From Fidelibacterota bacterium (GTDB taxonomy: Bacteria > Fidelibacterota > Marinisomatia > SCGC-AAA003-L08 > D37C17): DNA of 12,467 bases. The first letter of the stretch is position 1. Each line of letters starts with the position of its first letter. The notes beneath the pieces were generated by a model, which saw only the letters and a program-made list of their open reading frames with translations, was not told the origin of the DNA and searched no databases. The stretch lies in assembly GCA_002704685.1 (NCBI GenBank), contig PAHD01000004.1, positions 1 to 12,467 of the forward strand. Reading direction: 5' to 3'. The position numbers were made by a program, and so were the translations under genes. Positions 1-8,241 of this stretch are shown here, piece by piece.

Positions 1-5
1 AAACA

Positions 6-110
6 TTAAAATGTAAGTATTTTCTTAATTGAATCTTTATGCATCTTTGGAGTCTGTGTTGAAATATCAAAATTATAACTAAATCCAACATTAAATGAAG
101 AAGATAATAT
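6..110 (-). other. C-terminal fragment of an unknown, probably outer-membrane protein
   Basis: On the minus strand an open frame of 34 codons runs from a stop at 111-113 to a TAA at 6-8. It reads like the end of a beta-barrel protein: a segment with alternating residues, FNVGFSYNFDI, followed by a polar tail STQTPKMHKDSIKKILTF. Its body should lie to the right, but that space is taken by a glycosyltransferase on the other strand, so only the fragment is present. The family is a guess from composition. It could be a chance open frame, but the text looks more protein-like than the plus-strand reading of the same bases. Confidence 0.35.
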
Positions 111-771
111 TTATAAAGTAGTTACACAATTTGATAATTATAAAAATAAATATAATTTAGAAATAATTATATCTGATTCAGGAAGTAGTGATAACACTGT
201 AGAATTATCAACAAAAATTGCTGATAATGTTGTTGTTTATAAAGATAAAAAATGTAATATATCAAAAGCTAGAAACTATGGAGCTAAATTTGCATCAAAT
301 AATATTTTAATTTTTTTAGATGCTGATATGCAAGTTCCAGATATAGAATTATTTTTTGAAACTTTAAAGAATCAATTTATTAATAGTAATTTAATTGCAG
401 TTTCGCCCAGGATAACAGTAAACCCCAATTATGAAAATTTTACTGATAAATTTGTCCATTTAATAATTTTGTTAATAAGTAATATAATGAATTTTATAGG
501 TTTTGGATATTCAAGAGGTGGATGCCAGGTAATAAAAAAAAAATATTTTGATTTGATTGATGGTTATAATGAACAATATGTTGCTGGAGAAGATGTAGAT
601 TTATTTAGAAGGATTAGAAAATTTGGTAAAACATCAATCTTTAACTTAGTAAATATATATGAATCGCCAAGAAGATATAGGAAATTAGGTTATATTAACG
701 TCTTATTTTTATGGTTTATGAATTGGCTTTTCATTGTTATTTTTAAGAAAACATTTTCTTCTAAGTGGTAA
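79..771 (+). CDS. Family 2 glycosyltransferase, 5' truncated
   Basis: This is a GT-A fold glycosyltransferase of family 2, expected to move a sugar from a nucleotide-sugar donor to a cell-envelope or glycan acceptor at the inner membrane face. The frame opens after a TAA at 76-78 and quickly gives PTLNEEDNI, the conserved donor-site start of GT2 enzymes, then IIISDSGSSDNT (85-205 region). The metal-binding DAD is encoded at 319-327 and the acceptor-side GEDVDLFRRIRKFG near 590-630. A hydrophobic C-terminal segment (VLFLWFMNWLFIVIF) probably anchors it. The usual first beta strand (like MKISIIIPT) and a start codon are missing; the first in-frame ATG, at 328, lies inside the catalytic domain and cannot be the true start. 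Donor and acceptor cannot be told. Confidence 0.8.
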   Translation, partial: LNPTLNEEDNIYKVVTQFDNYKNKYNLEIIISDSGSSDNTVELSTKIADNVVVYKDKKCNISKARNYGAKFASNNILIFLDADMQVPDIELFFETLKNQFINSNLIAVSPRITVNPNYENFTDKFVHLIILLISNIMNFIGFGYSRGGCQVIKKKYFDLIDGYNEQYVAGEDVDLFRRIRKFGKTSIFNLVNIYESPRRYRKLGYINVLFLWFMNWLFIVIFKKTFSSKW

Positions 772-828
772 TTTTTATTAATTTTTATTTTCACAAAAAT
801 TTATTAATTTTAGATTCAATTTTAAATT

Positions 829-834
829 AAAGGA
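829..834 (+). promoter_or_regulatory. Ribosome binding site AAAGGA deciding the start at 842
   Basis: AAAGGA lies 1 nt before an ATG at 836 and 7 nt before an in-frame ATG at 842. The same motif stands 6 nt before the peptidase gene at 9574, and a similar AAAGG 6 nt before the hydrolase at 4062. The spacing therefore favours the ATG at 842. Confidence 0.6.
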
Positions 835-841
835 CATGATC

Positions 842-2941
842 ATGATTTCAACAACAAAGCTTTTTATAAATTTTATATTTTTATCTTCAATTTTATTTAG
901 TTACGAAACATCATTATTTAGTTTTAGCAGAGATTGCGAAGGACTATCAGAAGATGAATGTGTTATTACACAAGATTGTTTATGGAGAGATGGATTATGT
1001 TTATCAAATGACTTTGATAATGAGTGTCAATTGATTGATAATGAAGAAGAGTGTTTTTTAATAGGTTGTTTTTGGGAAAATGATAATTGCTACAGACCTG
1101 AAAGTAATGAAGTCCCAAGTTGTTTAGATGATTGCTCGGGTATCAATGAACTTAATCTGAATGAAAATCCAGATGAAGCATGTGACTGGATTGTATCAAT
1201 TTTTGGGAATATTGATCCCAATTTTGAATCATGTTTTATTGATTGTGATGAAGAAACAGTAAACGGAATAAATGAAATTGTTGAAGATTGTTTAGAATGT
1301 TTACAAAATGAAGATATAAATTGTTTAGAATTATTCGATCAAGATGAAGAAGATTGGGAAGGTGAAGAGGAAGATTGGGAAGATGGTGATGAAGTTAATT
1401 GCGAAGAATTAGAAGAAGAAGATTGCAGAGAATTTGATTATTGTTATTGGAATGACGATCAATGTAATTATTTAGAAAATGAAGAAGATTGGGAAGATGA
1501 AGAGGAAGATTGGGACGGTGAAGAAGAAGATTGGGAAGATGGTGATGAAGTTAATTGCGAAGAATTAGAAGAAGAAGATTGCAGAGAATTTGATTATTGT
1601 TATTGGAATGAAGAAGGATGTGCTTTTGTAAGTGATGATGAAAATGAAGGTTGTTCCGAATTAACACAAGATGAATGTACTGAAAGTGAATTTTGTGATT
1701 GGACTTTTGTAACAACCCCTAATGGTTTTTTTGAAACTTGTGTCGAATCAAATAATTGGAACGATGATGGGGGTTGGGATGATGGTGGAAATGAAGATTG
1801 TGATCCTAATTTAATGTGTGGTCCAGCTTTAACCTGCTTAGATGGTTTTTTATATCCCACAACTTGTGGTCCAGAAAATTGTGATTTGCCTATAGGCCCT
1901 TGTGATAATGGTGAAGATGATGGAGGGAATAATGTTTTATGTTCTGATATTAATAATCCATTTGAATGTATTGGAAGTGGCTGTGAATGGGTAGGTGGAA
2001 ATATTCCAGGTGCAGGTTATTGTTTCGATGAAACTGCTAATGATTGTGATCCAAATTTAATATGTGGTGAAGCGATAACGTGCTGGGAAGATAATTTTTT
2101 ATATCCTACAACATGTGGCCCAGAAAATTGTGATTTGCCCATTGGACCTTGTGAAGATGAACAGGAATGTGAAAATGGTGAAGTAAATAATGAGAACCCT
2201 TGTAATCCACAAGAGTGCTTTGATGGTCAATGGTATGAAATTGTGATTGATTGTGCAGAAGAAATGGGTGTTCCATGTGAAAATGGTGAGTATGTTGATC
2301 CACCTGAAGGAGAATGTTGCTCAATATGTGTTGAGTATGATAATGACCCTGATGCTACACTATATTTAGGTAATACAACAGCTATTCCAAATTCTGAGGT
2401 TTCTATTCCGTTTTATATTAATTCTAATGAACCTGTTGGAGGTTTACAATTTGAAATTTATTCTCCTTTACATGGAGGTAGTAGTGGAAATTTTGTCAAT
2501 CCAAGTTCAATAGAATCTATGATTGATTGTTTTAATATAGAATATAATGTAATTGACAATTCATTGCTAGTTATTATGTTTAGTTTAGAGGGATGTACTG
2601 TAGATGTAGGAGAGAACTATGTTGCAAATATAAATTATTATATTCCTGAATCAGCTACTTTAGGTCAAAATATACCTGTCGAATTTTTTAACACAATTGT
2701 ATCAGATCAATTTGGCAATGAAATTTCATCTGGAGGTCAATCTGGCTCTATACTTGTTGGTATTCAAGGAGATATAAATGGTGATAGTTTTATTAATGTT
2801 TCTGATATTGTATTGGCAGTTAGCTTTGCAATTTCATCTCAACAACCATCTCAGTATCAAATGTGGGCTGGTGATGTAAATAGTGATGGAATGGTTAATG
2901 TATTAGATATAGTTACTATTGTAAATATGATTCTTGGATAA
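842..2941 (+). CDS. Secreted Cys-rich acidic modular protein with cohesin-like and dockerin domains
   Basis: The predicted 699-residue protein starts with a hydrophobic signal peptide (about 1-22). Six small modules of the form C-x(7-8)-C-x(4-5)-C-x-W-x(n)-C follow at about 32-53, 62-83, 187-208, 239-260, 271-300 and 367-394; the pattern recalls PSI/plexin repeats, but this is only a resemblance. Highly acidic linkers (EEDWED repeats, about 168-236) separate them. Two near-identical modules containing YPTTCGPENCDLPIGPC lie at about 320-354 and 402-437 (vaguely Kazal-like), then a VWC-like Cys-rich stretch at 443-496. Residues 504-639 resemble a cohesin/Ig-like domain, and 642-699 is a type I dockerin with both calcium loops (D644/N646/D648/D655 and D678/N680/D682/D689). 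Probably a cell-surface or secreted scaffold or binding protein; no catalytic site is visible. The start at 842 is chosen by spacing to AAAGGA. The paraoxonase-like gene follows after 12 nt. Confidence 0.85.
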   Translation: MISTTKLFINFIFLSSILFSYETSLFSFSRDCEGLSEDECVITQDCLWRDGLCLSNDFDNECQLIDNEEECFLIGCFWENDNCYRPESNEVPSCLDDCSGINELNLNENPDEACDWIVSIFGNIDPNFESCFIDCDEETVNGINEIVEDCLECLQNEDINCLELFDQDEEDWEGEEEDWEDGDEVNCEELEEEDCREFDYCYWNDDQCNYLENEEDWEDEEEDWDGEEEDWEDGDEVNCEELEEEDCREFDYCYWNEEGCAFVSDDENEGCSELTQDECTESEFCDWTFVTTPNGFFETCVESNNWNDDGGWDDGGNEDCDPNLMCGPALTCLDGFLYPTTCGPENCDLPIGPCDNGEDDGGNNVLCSDINNPFECIGSGCEWVGGNIPGAGYCFDETANDCDPNLICGEAITCWEDNFLYPTTCGPENCDLPIGPCEDEQECENGEVNNENPCNPQECFDGQWYEIVIDCAEEMGVPCENGEYVDPPEGECCSICVEYDNDPDATLYLGNTTAIPNSEVSIPFYINSNEPVGGLQFEIYSPLHGGSSGNFVNPSSIESMIDCFNIEYNVIDNSLLVIMFSLEGCTVDVGENYVANINYYIPESATLGQNIPVEFFNTIVSDQFGNEISSGGQSGSILVGIQGDINGDSFINVSDIVLAVSFAISSQQPSQYQMWAGDVNSDGMVNVLDIVTIVNMILG
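1361..1455 (+). repeat. 95-bp direct repeat, copy 1
   Basis: This segment encodes GEEEDWEDGDEVNCEELEEE and the following Cys module. It recurs 156 bp downstream (1517-1611) with a single synonymous mismatch (GAG against GAA), so the two copies arose recently or are being homogenised. Confidence 0.9.
1517..1611 (+). repeat. 95-bp direct repeat, copy 2
   Basis: Second copy of the 95-bp segment at 1361-1455, in the same frame (offset 156 bp, 52 codons). The sequence between the copies is a less similar acidic stretch, so the whole 52-codon unit looks like an imperfect tandem duplication of an acidic linker plus Cys module. Confidence 0.9.
1799..1903 (+). repeat. Cys-rich module repeat, copy 1
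   Basis: Encodes residues 320-354 with the core YPTTCGPENCDLPIGPC. The same core recurs at 2045-2152. The DNA differs at many third positions, so this duplication is older than the 95-bp repeat. Confidence 0.8.
2045..2152 (+). repeat. Cys-rich module repeat, copy 2
   Basis: Encodes residues 402-437, again starting CDPNL and ending with the YPTTCGPENCDLPIGPC core. The two copies flank the sixth C-x-W-C module, which suggests that modules of different types were shuffled or duplicated together. Confidence 0.8.
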
Positions 2942-2953
2942 AAGTATTTCTAA

Positions 2954-4021
2954 ATGCTTAAAATTTTAGCCTTACTAACTTTATTATTTAGTACAAAAAC
3001 TGTTATAGATGCAGGTCAATTTAAAGATATTAACCCACACTTTAATGGATCTTGCGAGATTATAAATGATATTCCAGGTGCAGAAGATATTACAATTTTA
3101 AGTAATGGTCTCGCTATTATTTCTTCAGATTTTAGAAGAAAAATTGATAAAACTAATTTTATTTATCCTATTACAAATACAGACAAAAATTCTATTAATG
3201 GAAATATATATTTTTATGATTTAAATTCAGAAAATCCAAGTCCTGTAAATATGACTTCTGATTTAAATATGGAGTTTCATCCACATGGAATTTCAGCATT
3301 TATGGATAGTGATAATAATATCTACTTATCTGTTGTTAACCATACTTCAATGGGAGAATTCATTGAATTATTTTATTATAATAATATTGAGCTTGTTCAT
3401 GTCAACACTATCAATAGTCCTCTACTTATTAGTCCAAATGATATTGTTCTAGTTAATCAAAATCAATTTTATGTAACTAACGACCATGGCACAAATAAAT
3501 CAATTTTTAAAATATTTGAGGATTATTTACAAACAACTAAATCAAATATTTTATTCTATAACGGAAATGATTTTATCGAGGTTATATCTAACCTACAATA
3601 TGCAAATGGAATAAATATTAGTAATGATAAAAAAACTCTTTATTGTGCTGAAACAATTGGTAAAAAATTAAATATTTATAATAGAAACTTACTTGATAAT
3701 TCATTAACCTTAGTTAAATCCATAGAAATTGATAGTGGCCTAGACAATATAGAAGTAGATTTAAATGATAATATATACATCGGTGCACATCCCAAATTAT
3801 TTGATTTCTTGAAGCATGCTAAAAATAAATCAAGTCTTGCTCCATCACAAATATTTAAAATATCAAATGATTATTCTTTAGTTGATGAAATTTATTTGAA
3901 TGATGGTAATGATATTTCAGCTTCAACTGTTGGTGCATTTTATAATGATATTTTATTAATTGGAGCTTTGTTTGATAATCATTTTTTACATTGTCAGATA
4001 GATAATCAATCAATATATTAA
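2954..4021 (+). CDS. Paraoxonase/arylesterase-family six-bladed propeller hydrolase, exported
   Basis: The 355-residue protein closely follows the mammalian PON1 pattern. All residues known in PON1 for calcium binding appear in matching motifs: E44 (GAEDITIL), N162-D163 (PNDIV), N218 (ANGI) and D264-N265 (LDNI). The two catalytic histidines match H111 (HPHGIS) and H130 (VVNH). C34 and C347 sit where PON1 has its disulfide joining the two ends of the propeller. PON enzymes hydrolyse lactones, aryl esters and some phosphotriesters, with lactonase thought to be the native activity; the substrate here is unknown. The N-terminus is hydrophobic (LKILALLTLLF), as expected for export. No clear ribosome site precedes ATG 2954, 12 nt after the previous stop, so translation may be coupled. 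Related SMP-30/strictosidine-synthase propellers are less likely because the PON motifs are complete. Confidence 0.88.
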   Translation: MLKILALLTLLFSTKTVIDAGQFKDINPHFNGSCEIINDIPGAEDITILSNGLAIISSDFRRKIDKTNFIYPITNTDKNSINGNIYFYDLNSENPSPVNMTSDLNMEFHPHGISAFMDSDNNIYLSVVNHTSMGEFIELFYYNNIELVHVNTINSPLLISPNDIVLVNQNQFYVTNDHGTNKSIFKIFEDYLQTTKSNILFYNGNDFIEVISNLQYANGINISNDKKTLYCAETIGKKLNIYNRNLLDNSLTLVKSIEIDSGLDNIEVDLNDNIYIGAHPKLFDFLKHAKNKSSLAPSQIFKISNDYSLVDEIYLNDGNDISASTVGAFYNDILLIGALFDNHFLHCQIDNQSIY

Positions 4022-4061
4022 TAATATAAACAAAACAAAAATATTTTATTAAAGGTAATAT

Positions 4062-5015
4062 ATGAAAATTTTTTATTTAACAATTTTAGTCCTTAATATA
4101 ATTTTTGCAGAACAAAAGATTATTTTTCAAAGTGCTAACCCTTTTACTTTCAAAGATATAATTGAAGCAAATAAGAAACTTGAAGTTCAAGAGGTACATG
4201 GTATTTTAAAATTTCCTGATAATTTTGATTCAAATATAAAGTATCCTCTTGTCATTGGTGTAGCAGGAAGCCTAGGTTGGCACGAACATAATTATGAGTA
4301 CATGGAAATGTATAGAAAAATGGGATTAGCTACTTTTGAACTAAAAAGTTTTAGTAGTAGAGATGTATCTTCAACAGTAGGGTCACAAGTTGAAGTAACG
4401 ATGGCCTCAATGATTTTTGATAGTTACAAAGCCCTGGATACTTTATCAAATCACCCTAGTATTGATAAAAACAATGTTTCTATAACTGGCTGGAGTCTTG
4501 GTGGTGGAGTTGCATTATTCTCAGCATGGGAAAATTTAGTAAACGCAATTAATCCAAAAAATAATTTTGCTGCACATTTACCAATATATCCTCCATGTTT
4601 TATGAAAAAAACCAGTTCAATGATTTTTACAGATGCTCCAATACACATATTAATTGGTGAATTAGATGATTGGACACCAGCCTTAGCATGTGAAGAGTTA
4701 GTTGATATGGTTGAAGAAACTAAGTCAAATATTAATATTACTGTTTATGAAAATTCTCATCATGGTTTTGATTCAGATAGAAAATACACATTTGTAGAAA
4801 ATGGATATAGTTTTACTAAATGTAGATTTGATGTGAGAAGTGATGGGGCAGTTTTAATGAATTTTTTTAAAATACCTATGACATCACCTTTATTACAAAA
4901 AATTGGATTTTCATTTTGTACATCAAGAGGTACAACTATTGAAGGAAACCCATCAAGTAAATTGAAAGCTCACATGTTTTCAGCTTCATATATGAAAAAA
5001 CATTTAATTGATTAA
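4062..5015 (+). CDS. Exported dienelactone-hydrolase-like alpha/beta hydrolase
   Basis: The 317-residue protein has a short signal peptide (about 1-16, ending IIFA). It then shows the alpha/beta-hydrolase order: an oxyanion-side segment GVAGSLGWHEH (about 66-76), the nucleophile elbow GWSLGG with Ser145, an acid in LIGELDDWTP (Asp202 most likely), and the histidine in NSHHGFD (His234). This arrangement fits the dienelactone hydrolase/prolyl oligopeptidase-like group that cleaves esters, lactones or peptides. AAAGG at 4051-4055 lies 6 nt before the ATG. It follows the paraoxonase-like gene by 40 nt and precedes the M6 protease by 1 nt, so the three probably form a set of extracytoplasmic hydrolases. 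Substrate unknown. Confidence 0.82.
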   Translation: MKIFYLTILVLNIIFAEQKIIFQSANPFTFKDIIEANKKLEVQEVHGILKFPDNFDSNIKYPLVIGVAGSLGWHEHNYEYMEMYRKMGLATFELKSFSSRDVSSTVGSQVEVTMASMIFDSYKALDTLSNHPSIDKNNVSITGWSLGGGVALFSAWENLVNAINPKNNFAAHLPIYPPCFMKKTSSMIFTDAPIHILIGELDDWTPALACEELVDMVEETKSNINITVYENSHHGFDSDRKYTFVENGYSFTKCRFDVRSDGAVLMNFFKIPMTSPLLQKIGFSFCTSRGTTIEGNPSSKLKAHMFSASYMKKHLID

Positions 5016-5016
5016 A

Positions 5017-8000
5017 ATGTTTTTTTTTAAACTAATTCTTAAATTTTTATTATGTTCAAATTTTTTATTTAGTGCATATTTAAAAAATATACCTGTTGAA
5101 TTAATTCAGCCAGATGGTTCAAAAATTAATTGTTTAACTTCAGGCGATGAATTTTATAATTATTTACATGATAAAAATGATTTTACAATTATTCAAAGCA
5201 GTGAGGATGGTTATTATTATTATGCAGTAAAGAGTAATAACACTTTAATCCCTTCATTTTATAGAGTGAATTCGGTTAATCCGCAAGATGTAGGATTAGA
5301 TTCAGGGCAAAGGATAAGTCTATCAGAATATAAACTAAAAAAACAGGTTTATTTGGAAAATGTGGAGTATAGAGATGCTCCTACGTTAGGTACAGTAAAT
5401 AATTTAAATGTTTTTATTAGATTTGATGGTGAAGAGGAGTTCCCAAATTCAAGAGCTTATTATGATGTACCTTTTAATAATCCTGATGGACCTTCAATGT
5501 TACATTATTTTGAAGAAGTTTCATATAATCTATTAACTGTTAATACTTTTCATTTTCCTCAATGCGATTTTTCTACAAATATTTCATATCAAGATGAATA
5601 TCCAAGGGATTATTATAAACCTTATAATGAAATAACTAATCCTATTGGTTATCAAAATGATAATCAATCAAGATCAAGAGAACATATTTTATTAAAAAAT
5701 GCAATCGAATTCATCGCTGATGAAGTACCAGAAGATTTAGATATAGATTCTGATAATGATGGTTATGTAGATAATGTTACTTTCTTAGTAAGAGGTATTC
5801 CAGGTGCGTGGGCTGATTTACTTTGGCCACATAGATGGGCTCTTTACAGTGAAGAAGCATATATTAATGGATTAAGAGTTTATGATTATAATTTAAATCT
5901 GGAGCAGGGAGGGTATTTTACTGTAGGAACATTATGTCACGAATTTTTTCATTCGTTAGGTGCCCCTGATCTATATCATTATTGGGATGATATTTCTCCT
6001 GTTGCAGTTGGTGGTTGGGATGTGATGGATGCATCCAGTGATATTCCACAGTCTATGTCTGCATATATGAAATATAGATATACTGAATGGATTACAGATT
6101 TGCCAATAATATCAATTGGAGGAACATATGAAATTAATCCTTTATCAAATCCGTTTAATAATATTTACAGAATTAACTCATCTTTATCAAATGAGTATTT
6201 TGTTTTAGAGTATAGAGTTAAAGAAGGAATATACGAAATTAATACACCTGGAGGCGATGATGGCCTTTTGATTTATAGAGTTAATGACAGTTTTAATGGA
6301 AATGGTAATGGACCTCCTGATGAATTATATTTATATAGACCAAATGGAACTATTAACTCAAATGGAAGTTTTGCAGGTGCTCCATTTAGTAGCTCACTGG
6401 GGCGAACTCAATTTAATGATGGAACAAATCCTAATTGTTTTTTAACAGATGGTTCTGAAGGTGGTATTAACATATCAAATATTAGTGATTCGAATGAAGT
6501 AATGTCATTTGACTTAGTAAATTTAATTTTATTAGCAAATATTGAGGGTTTAACTTTTGATTTAGATCAAGATGGGGTAGCAAATCCTGGAGAAGAAATT
6601 CTTTATGATATTTCAGTTTCAAATCTATCTAATGGCATAAATGCTCAGAATATTATTGCATCAATAACATCATCAAATGAAGGAGTATCAATAATAAATC
6701 CTGTTATAGATTTTGGTAATATTAATTTTAATAATCAAGAAGAATCATCATTAATTATTAATTTGGAAGATAATATTATAGGTAATGTTAATTTTGAGGT
6801 GTTAATTGATGCTCAATATACTGAAAATAATCAAATTATATCTTATAATGAAATTTTTGATTTTAATGTAGAGGTTACTTTAAATCAAAGTGGTTTTCCT
6901 TATTCGACTTTGAATGAGGTTAGATCATCTCCAATTATTTCTGATTTAGACTTGGATGGTAATTTCGAATTAATTTTTGGAGATCACTTTGGATCGATTC
7001 ATGCAATTAATTATTCAGGTGAATCTGTTTTTTCAGATGTTTTCCCAATTAATACTGATGGACAAATTTGGGCATCACCTGCTATGGCTGATATTGATAA
7101 TGATGGTTTTCATGATATTATTTTATGTTCGAAAGACAAGAATCTATATGCAATTGATAAAAATGGGCTAAAGTTTATTTTTGAAACAAATACTCAGCTT
7201 ATTGGAACTCCAACAATTTGTAATTTAGATAATGATGATGAATTAGAAATTATAATTTCTGGTTATTCGAATAATCAGCAAAATATATTTGCATTAAATC
7301 ATGATGGTACAATAGTTGAAAGTTTTAATTTTTCTTCTACTGAAAAAAATAAAAGTGGTTTTTCAGCTGCTGATTTTAATGGCAATAATCTAGATGATAT
7401 AGTATTTGGTACTGATTCAAAAAATTTATATCTAGTTTATGACAATGGTGATATCGCAGATGGTTTTCCATTTGAATCTGATGGAAGATTTAGAATTTCA
7501 CCAATTATTATAGAATATCTAAATGAAAAGTTGATTGTTGCTCCTTCAGAAAATAATACATTATATGTTTTATCACAGGATGGGTCATTATTATTTGATG
7601 TTATATTTTCAAATAAAATAACAACTTCACCTAGTATCTTGAATTATAATAATTCTACTATTATTTTTGTTGGTCTTAGTGATGGTAGTATATTTGGAAT
7701 TGATTTATTTGGTAATATAGTTTATGAATATAATTTGGATGGTGGTATCGTTGGTTCAATCATGTTTTCTGATTTTGATAATGATTTTATTCCTGATTTA
7801 ATTGCAAGTACTGATATTGGAAAAATTTATTTATTAAATATTGATGGAGTAACATTTCAAAACTTTCCAATAATTTTTGAATTTCCTAATTCATCATCTC
7901 CATTAGTTTTTGATTTAGATCAAGATTTAGATTTAGAAATAATAGGAGGAACTAGTAATTCTGTATATGCCATAGATTATAAGTCTACAGGAAGAAGTGA

Positions 8001-8241
8001 TAATTATTGGAATTTATTTAAAGGAAATAATGCTAGAAATGGATATTATTATTCAACATGTAACTATGGAGATCTTGATCAAAATAATGTTATAAATATT
8101 CTTGATGCTATATCCTTAGTTAATATTATCATTGGAAATAACAATTTGAATGATTACGAATTATGTCAAATTGATTTAAATGATGATGGAAATGTTAATG
8201 TTTTAGATATTATTATAATAACGAATATTATTTTAGAATGA
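5017..8241 (+). CDS. Secreted M6-family metalloprotease with FG-GAP propeller and C-terminal dockerin
   Basis: This 1074-residue protein has a signal peptide (about 1-20) and a propeptide-like region to about 125. The catalytic domain carries the zinc motif HEFFHSLGAPD (His308, Glu309, His312, Asp318) and a Met-turn WDVMD (Met337), as in immune inhibitor A-type M6 peptidases; DIDSDNDGYVDNV (242-254) looks like a calcium loop. An Ig-like/CARDB-like domain lies at about 508-625. About eight FG-GAP-like blades follow (about 626-1008, for example SSPIISDLDLDGN and SSPLVFDLDQDLD), and a type I dockerin closes the protein (1015-1074). ATG 5017 is preferred to the upstream TTG at 5008; it is 1 nt after the previous stop. 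The stop is UGA, inside an ATGA overlap with the next gene, which shows UGA is a normal terminator in this genome. Confidence 0.9.
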   Translation: MFFFKLILKFLLCSNFLFSAYLKNIPVELIQPDGSKINCLTSGDEFYNYLHDKNDFTIIQSSEDGYYYYAVKSNNTLIPSFYRVNSVNPQDVGLDSGQRISLSEYKLKKQVYLENVEYRDAPTLGTVNNLNVFIRFDGEEEFPNSRAYYDVPFNNPDGPSMLHYFEEVSYNLLTVNTFHFPQCDFSTNISYQDEYPRDYYKPYNEITNPIGYQNDNQSRSREHILLKNAIEFIADEVPEDLDIDSDNDGYVDNVTFLVRGIPGAWADLLWPHRWALYSEEAYINGLRVYDYNLNLEQGGYFTVGTLCHEFFHSLGAPDLYHYWDDISPVAVGGWDVMDASSDIPQSMSAYMKYRYTEWITDLPIISIGGTYEINPLSNPFNNIYRINSSLSNEYFVLEYRVKEGIYEINTPGGDDGLLIYRVNDSFNGNGNGPPDELYLYRPNGTINSNGSFAGAPFSSSLGRTQFNDGTNPNCFLTDGSEGGINISNISDSNEVMSFDLVNLILLANIEGLTFDLDQDGVANPGEEILYDISVSNLSNGINAQNIIASITSSNEGVSIINPVIDFGNINFNNQEESSLIINLEDNIIGNVNFEVLIDAQYTENNQIISYNEIFDFNVEVTLNQSGFPYSTLNEVRSSPIISDLDLDGNFELIFGDHFGSIHAINYSGESVFSDVFPINTDGQIWASPAMADIDNDGFHDIILCSKDKNLYAIDKNGLKFIFETNTQLIGTPTICNLDNDDELEIIISGYSNNQQNIFALNHDGTIVESFNFSSTEKNKSGFSAADFNGNNLDDIVFGTDSKNLYLVYDNGDIADGFPFESDGRFRISPIIIEYLNEKLIVAPSENNTLYVLSQDGSLLFDVIFSNKITTSPSILNYNNSTIIFVGLSDGSIFGIDLFGNIVYEYNLDGGIVGSIMFSDFDNDFIPDLIASTDIGKIYLLNIDGVTFQNFPIIFEFPNSSSPLVFDLDQDLDLEIIGGTSNSVYAIDYKSTGRSDNYWNLFKGNNARNGYYYSTCNYGDLDQNNVINILDAISLVNIIIGNNNLNDYELCQIDLNDDGNVNVLDIIIITNIILE

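Noticed and set aside
836..838. ATG 836 as start of the Cys-rich protein
   Set aside because: Only 1 nt separates it from AAAGGA; the in-frame ATG at 842 has the normal 7-nt spacing.
772..841. Promoter for the exported-protein run
   Set aside because: TTCACA and TAGATT boxes can be picked out, but with 15-nt spacing in DNA of almost only A and T they are not distinguishable from chance.
1361..1611. CRISPR or other array
   Set aside because: The repeats are in frame, 95 bp long, only two copies, and encode protein modules.
1600..1860. Minus-strand open frame inside the Cys-rich gene
   Set aside because: It is a shadow of a strongly supported plus-strand gene; its Ser/Gln/Lys-rich translation merely mirrors acidic codons. 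The open frame on the minus strand at 2106-2324 is rejected for the same reason.
4451..4648. Minus-strand open frame inside the alpha/beta hydrolase
   Set aside because: It overlaps the catalytic elbow of a well-supported enzyme and has no ribosome site or recognisable motif.
6977..7171. Second plus-strand frame inside the M6 protease propeller
   Set aside because: It lies within FG-GAP blades of the real gene, and the hydrophobic translation results from a shifted frame of AT-rich codons.
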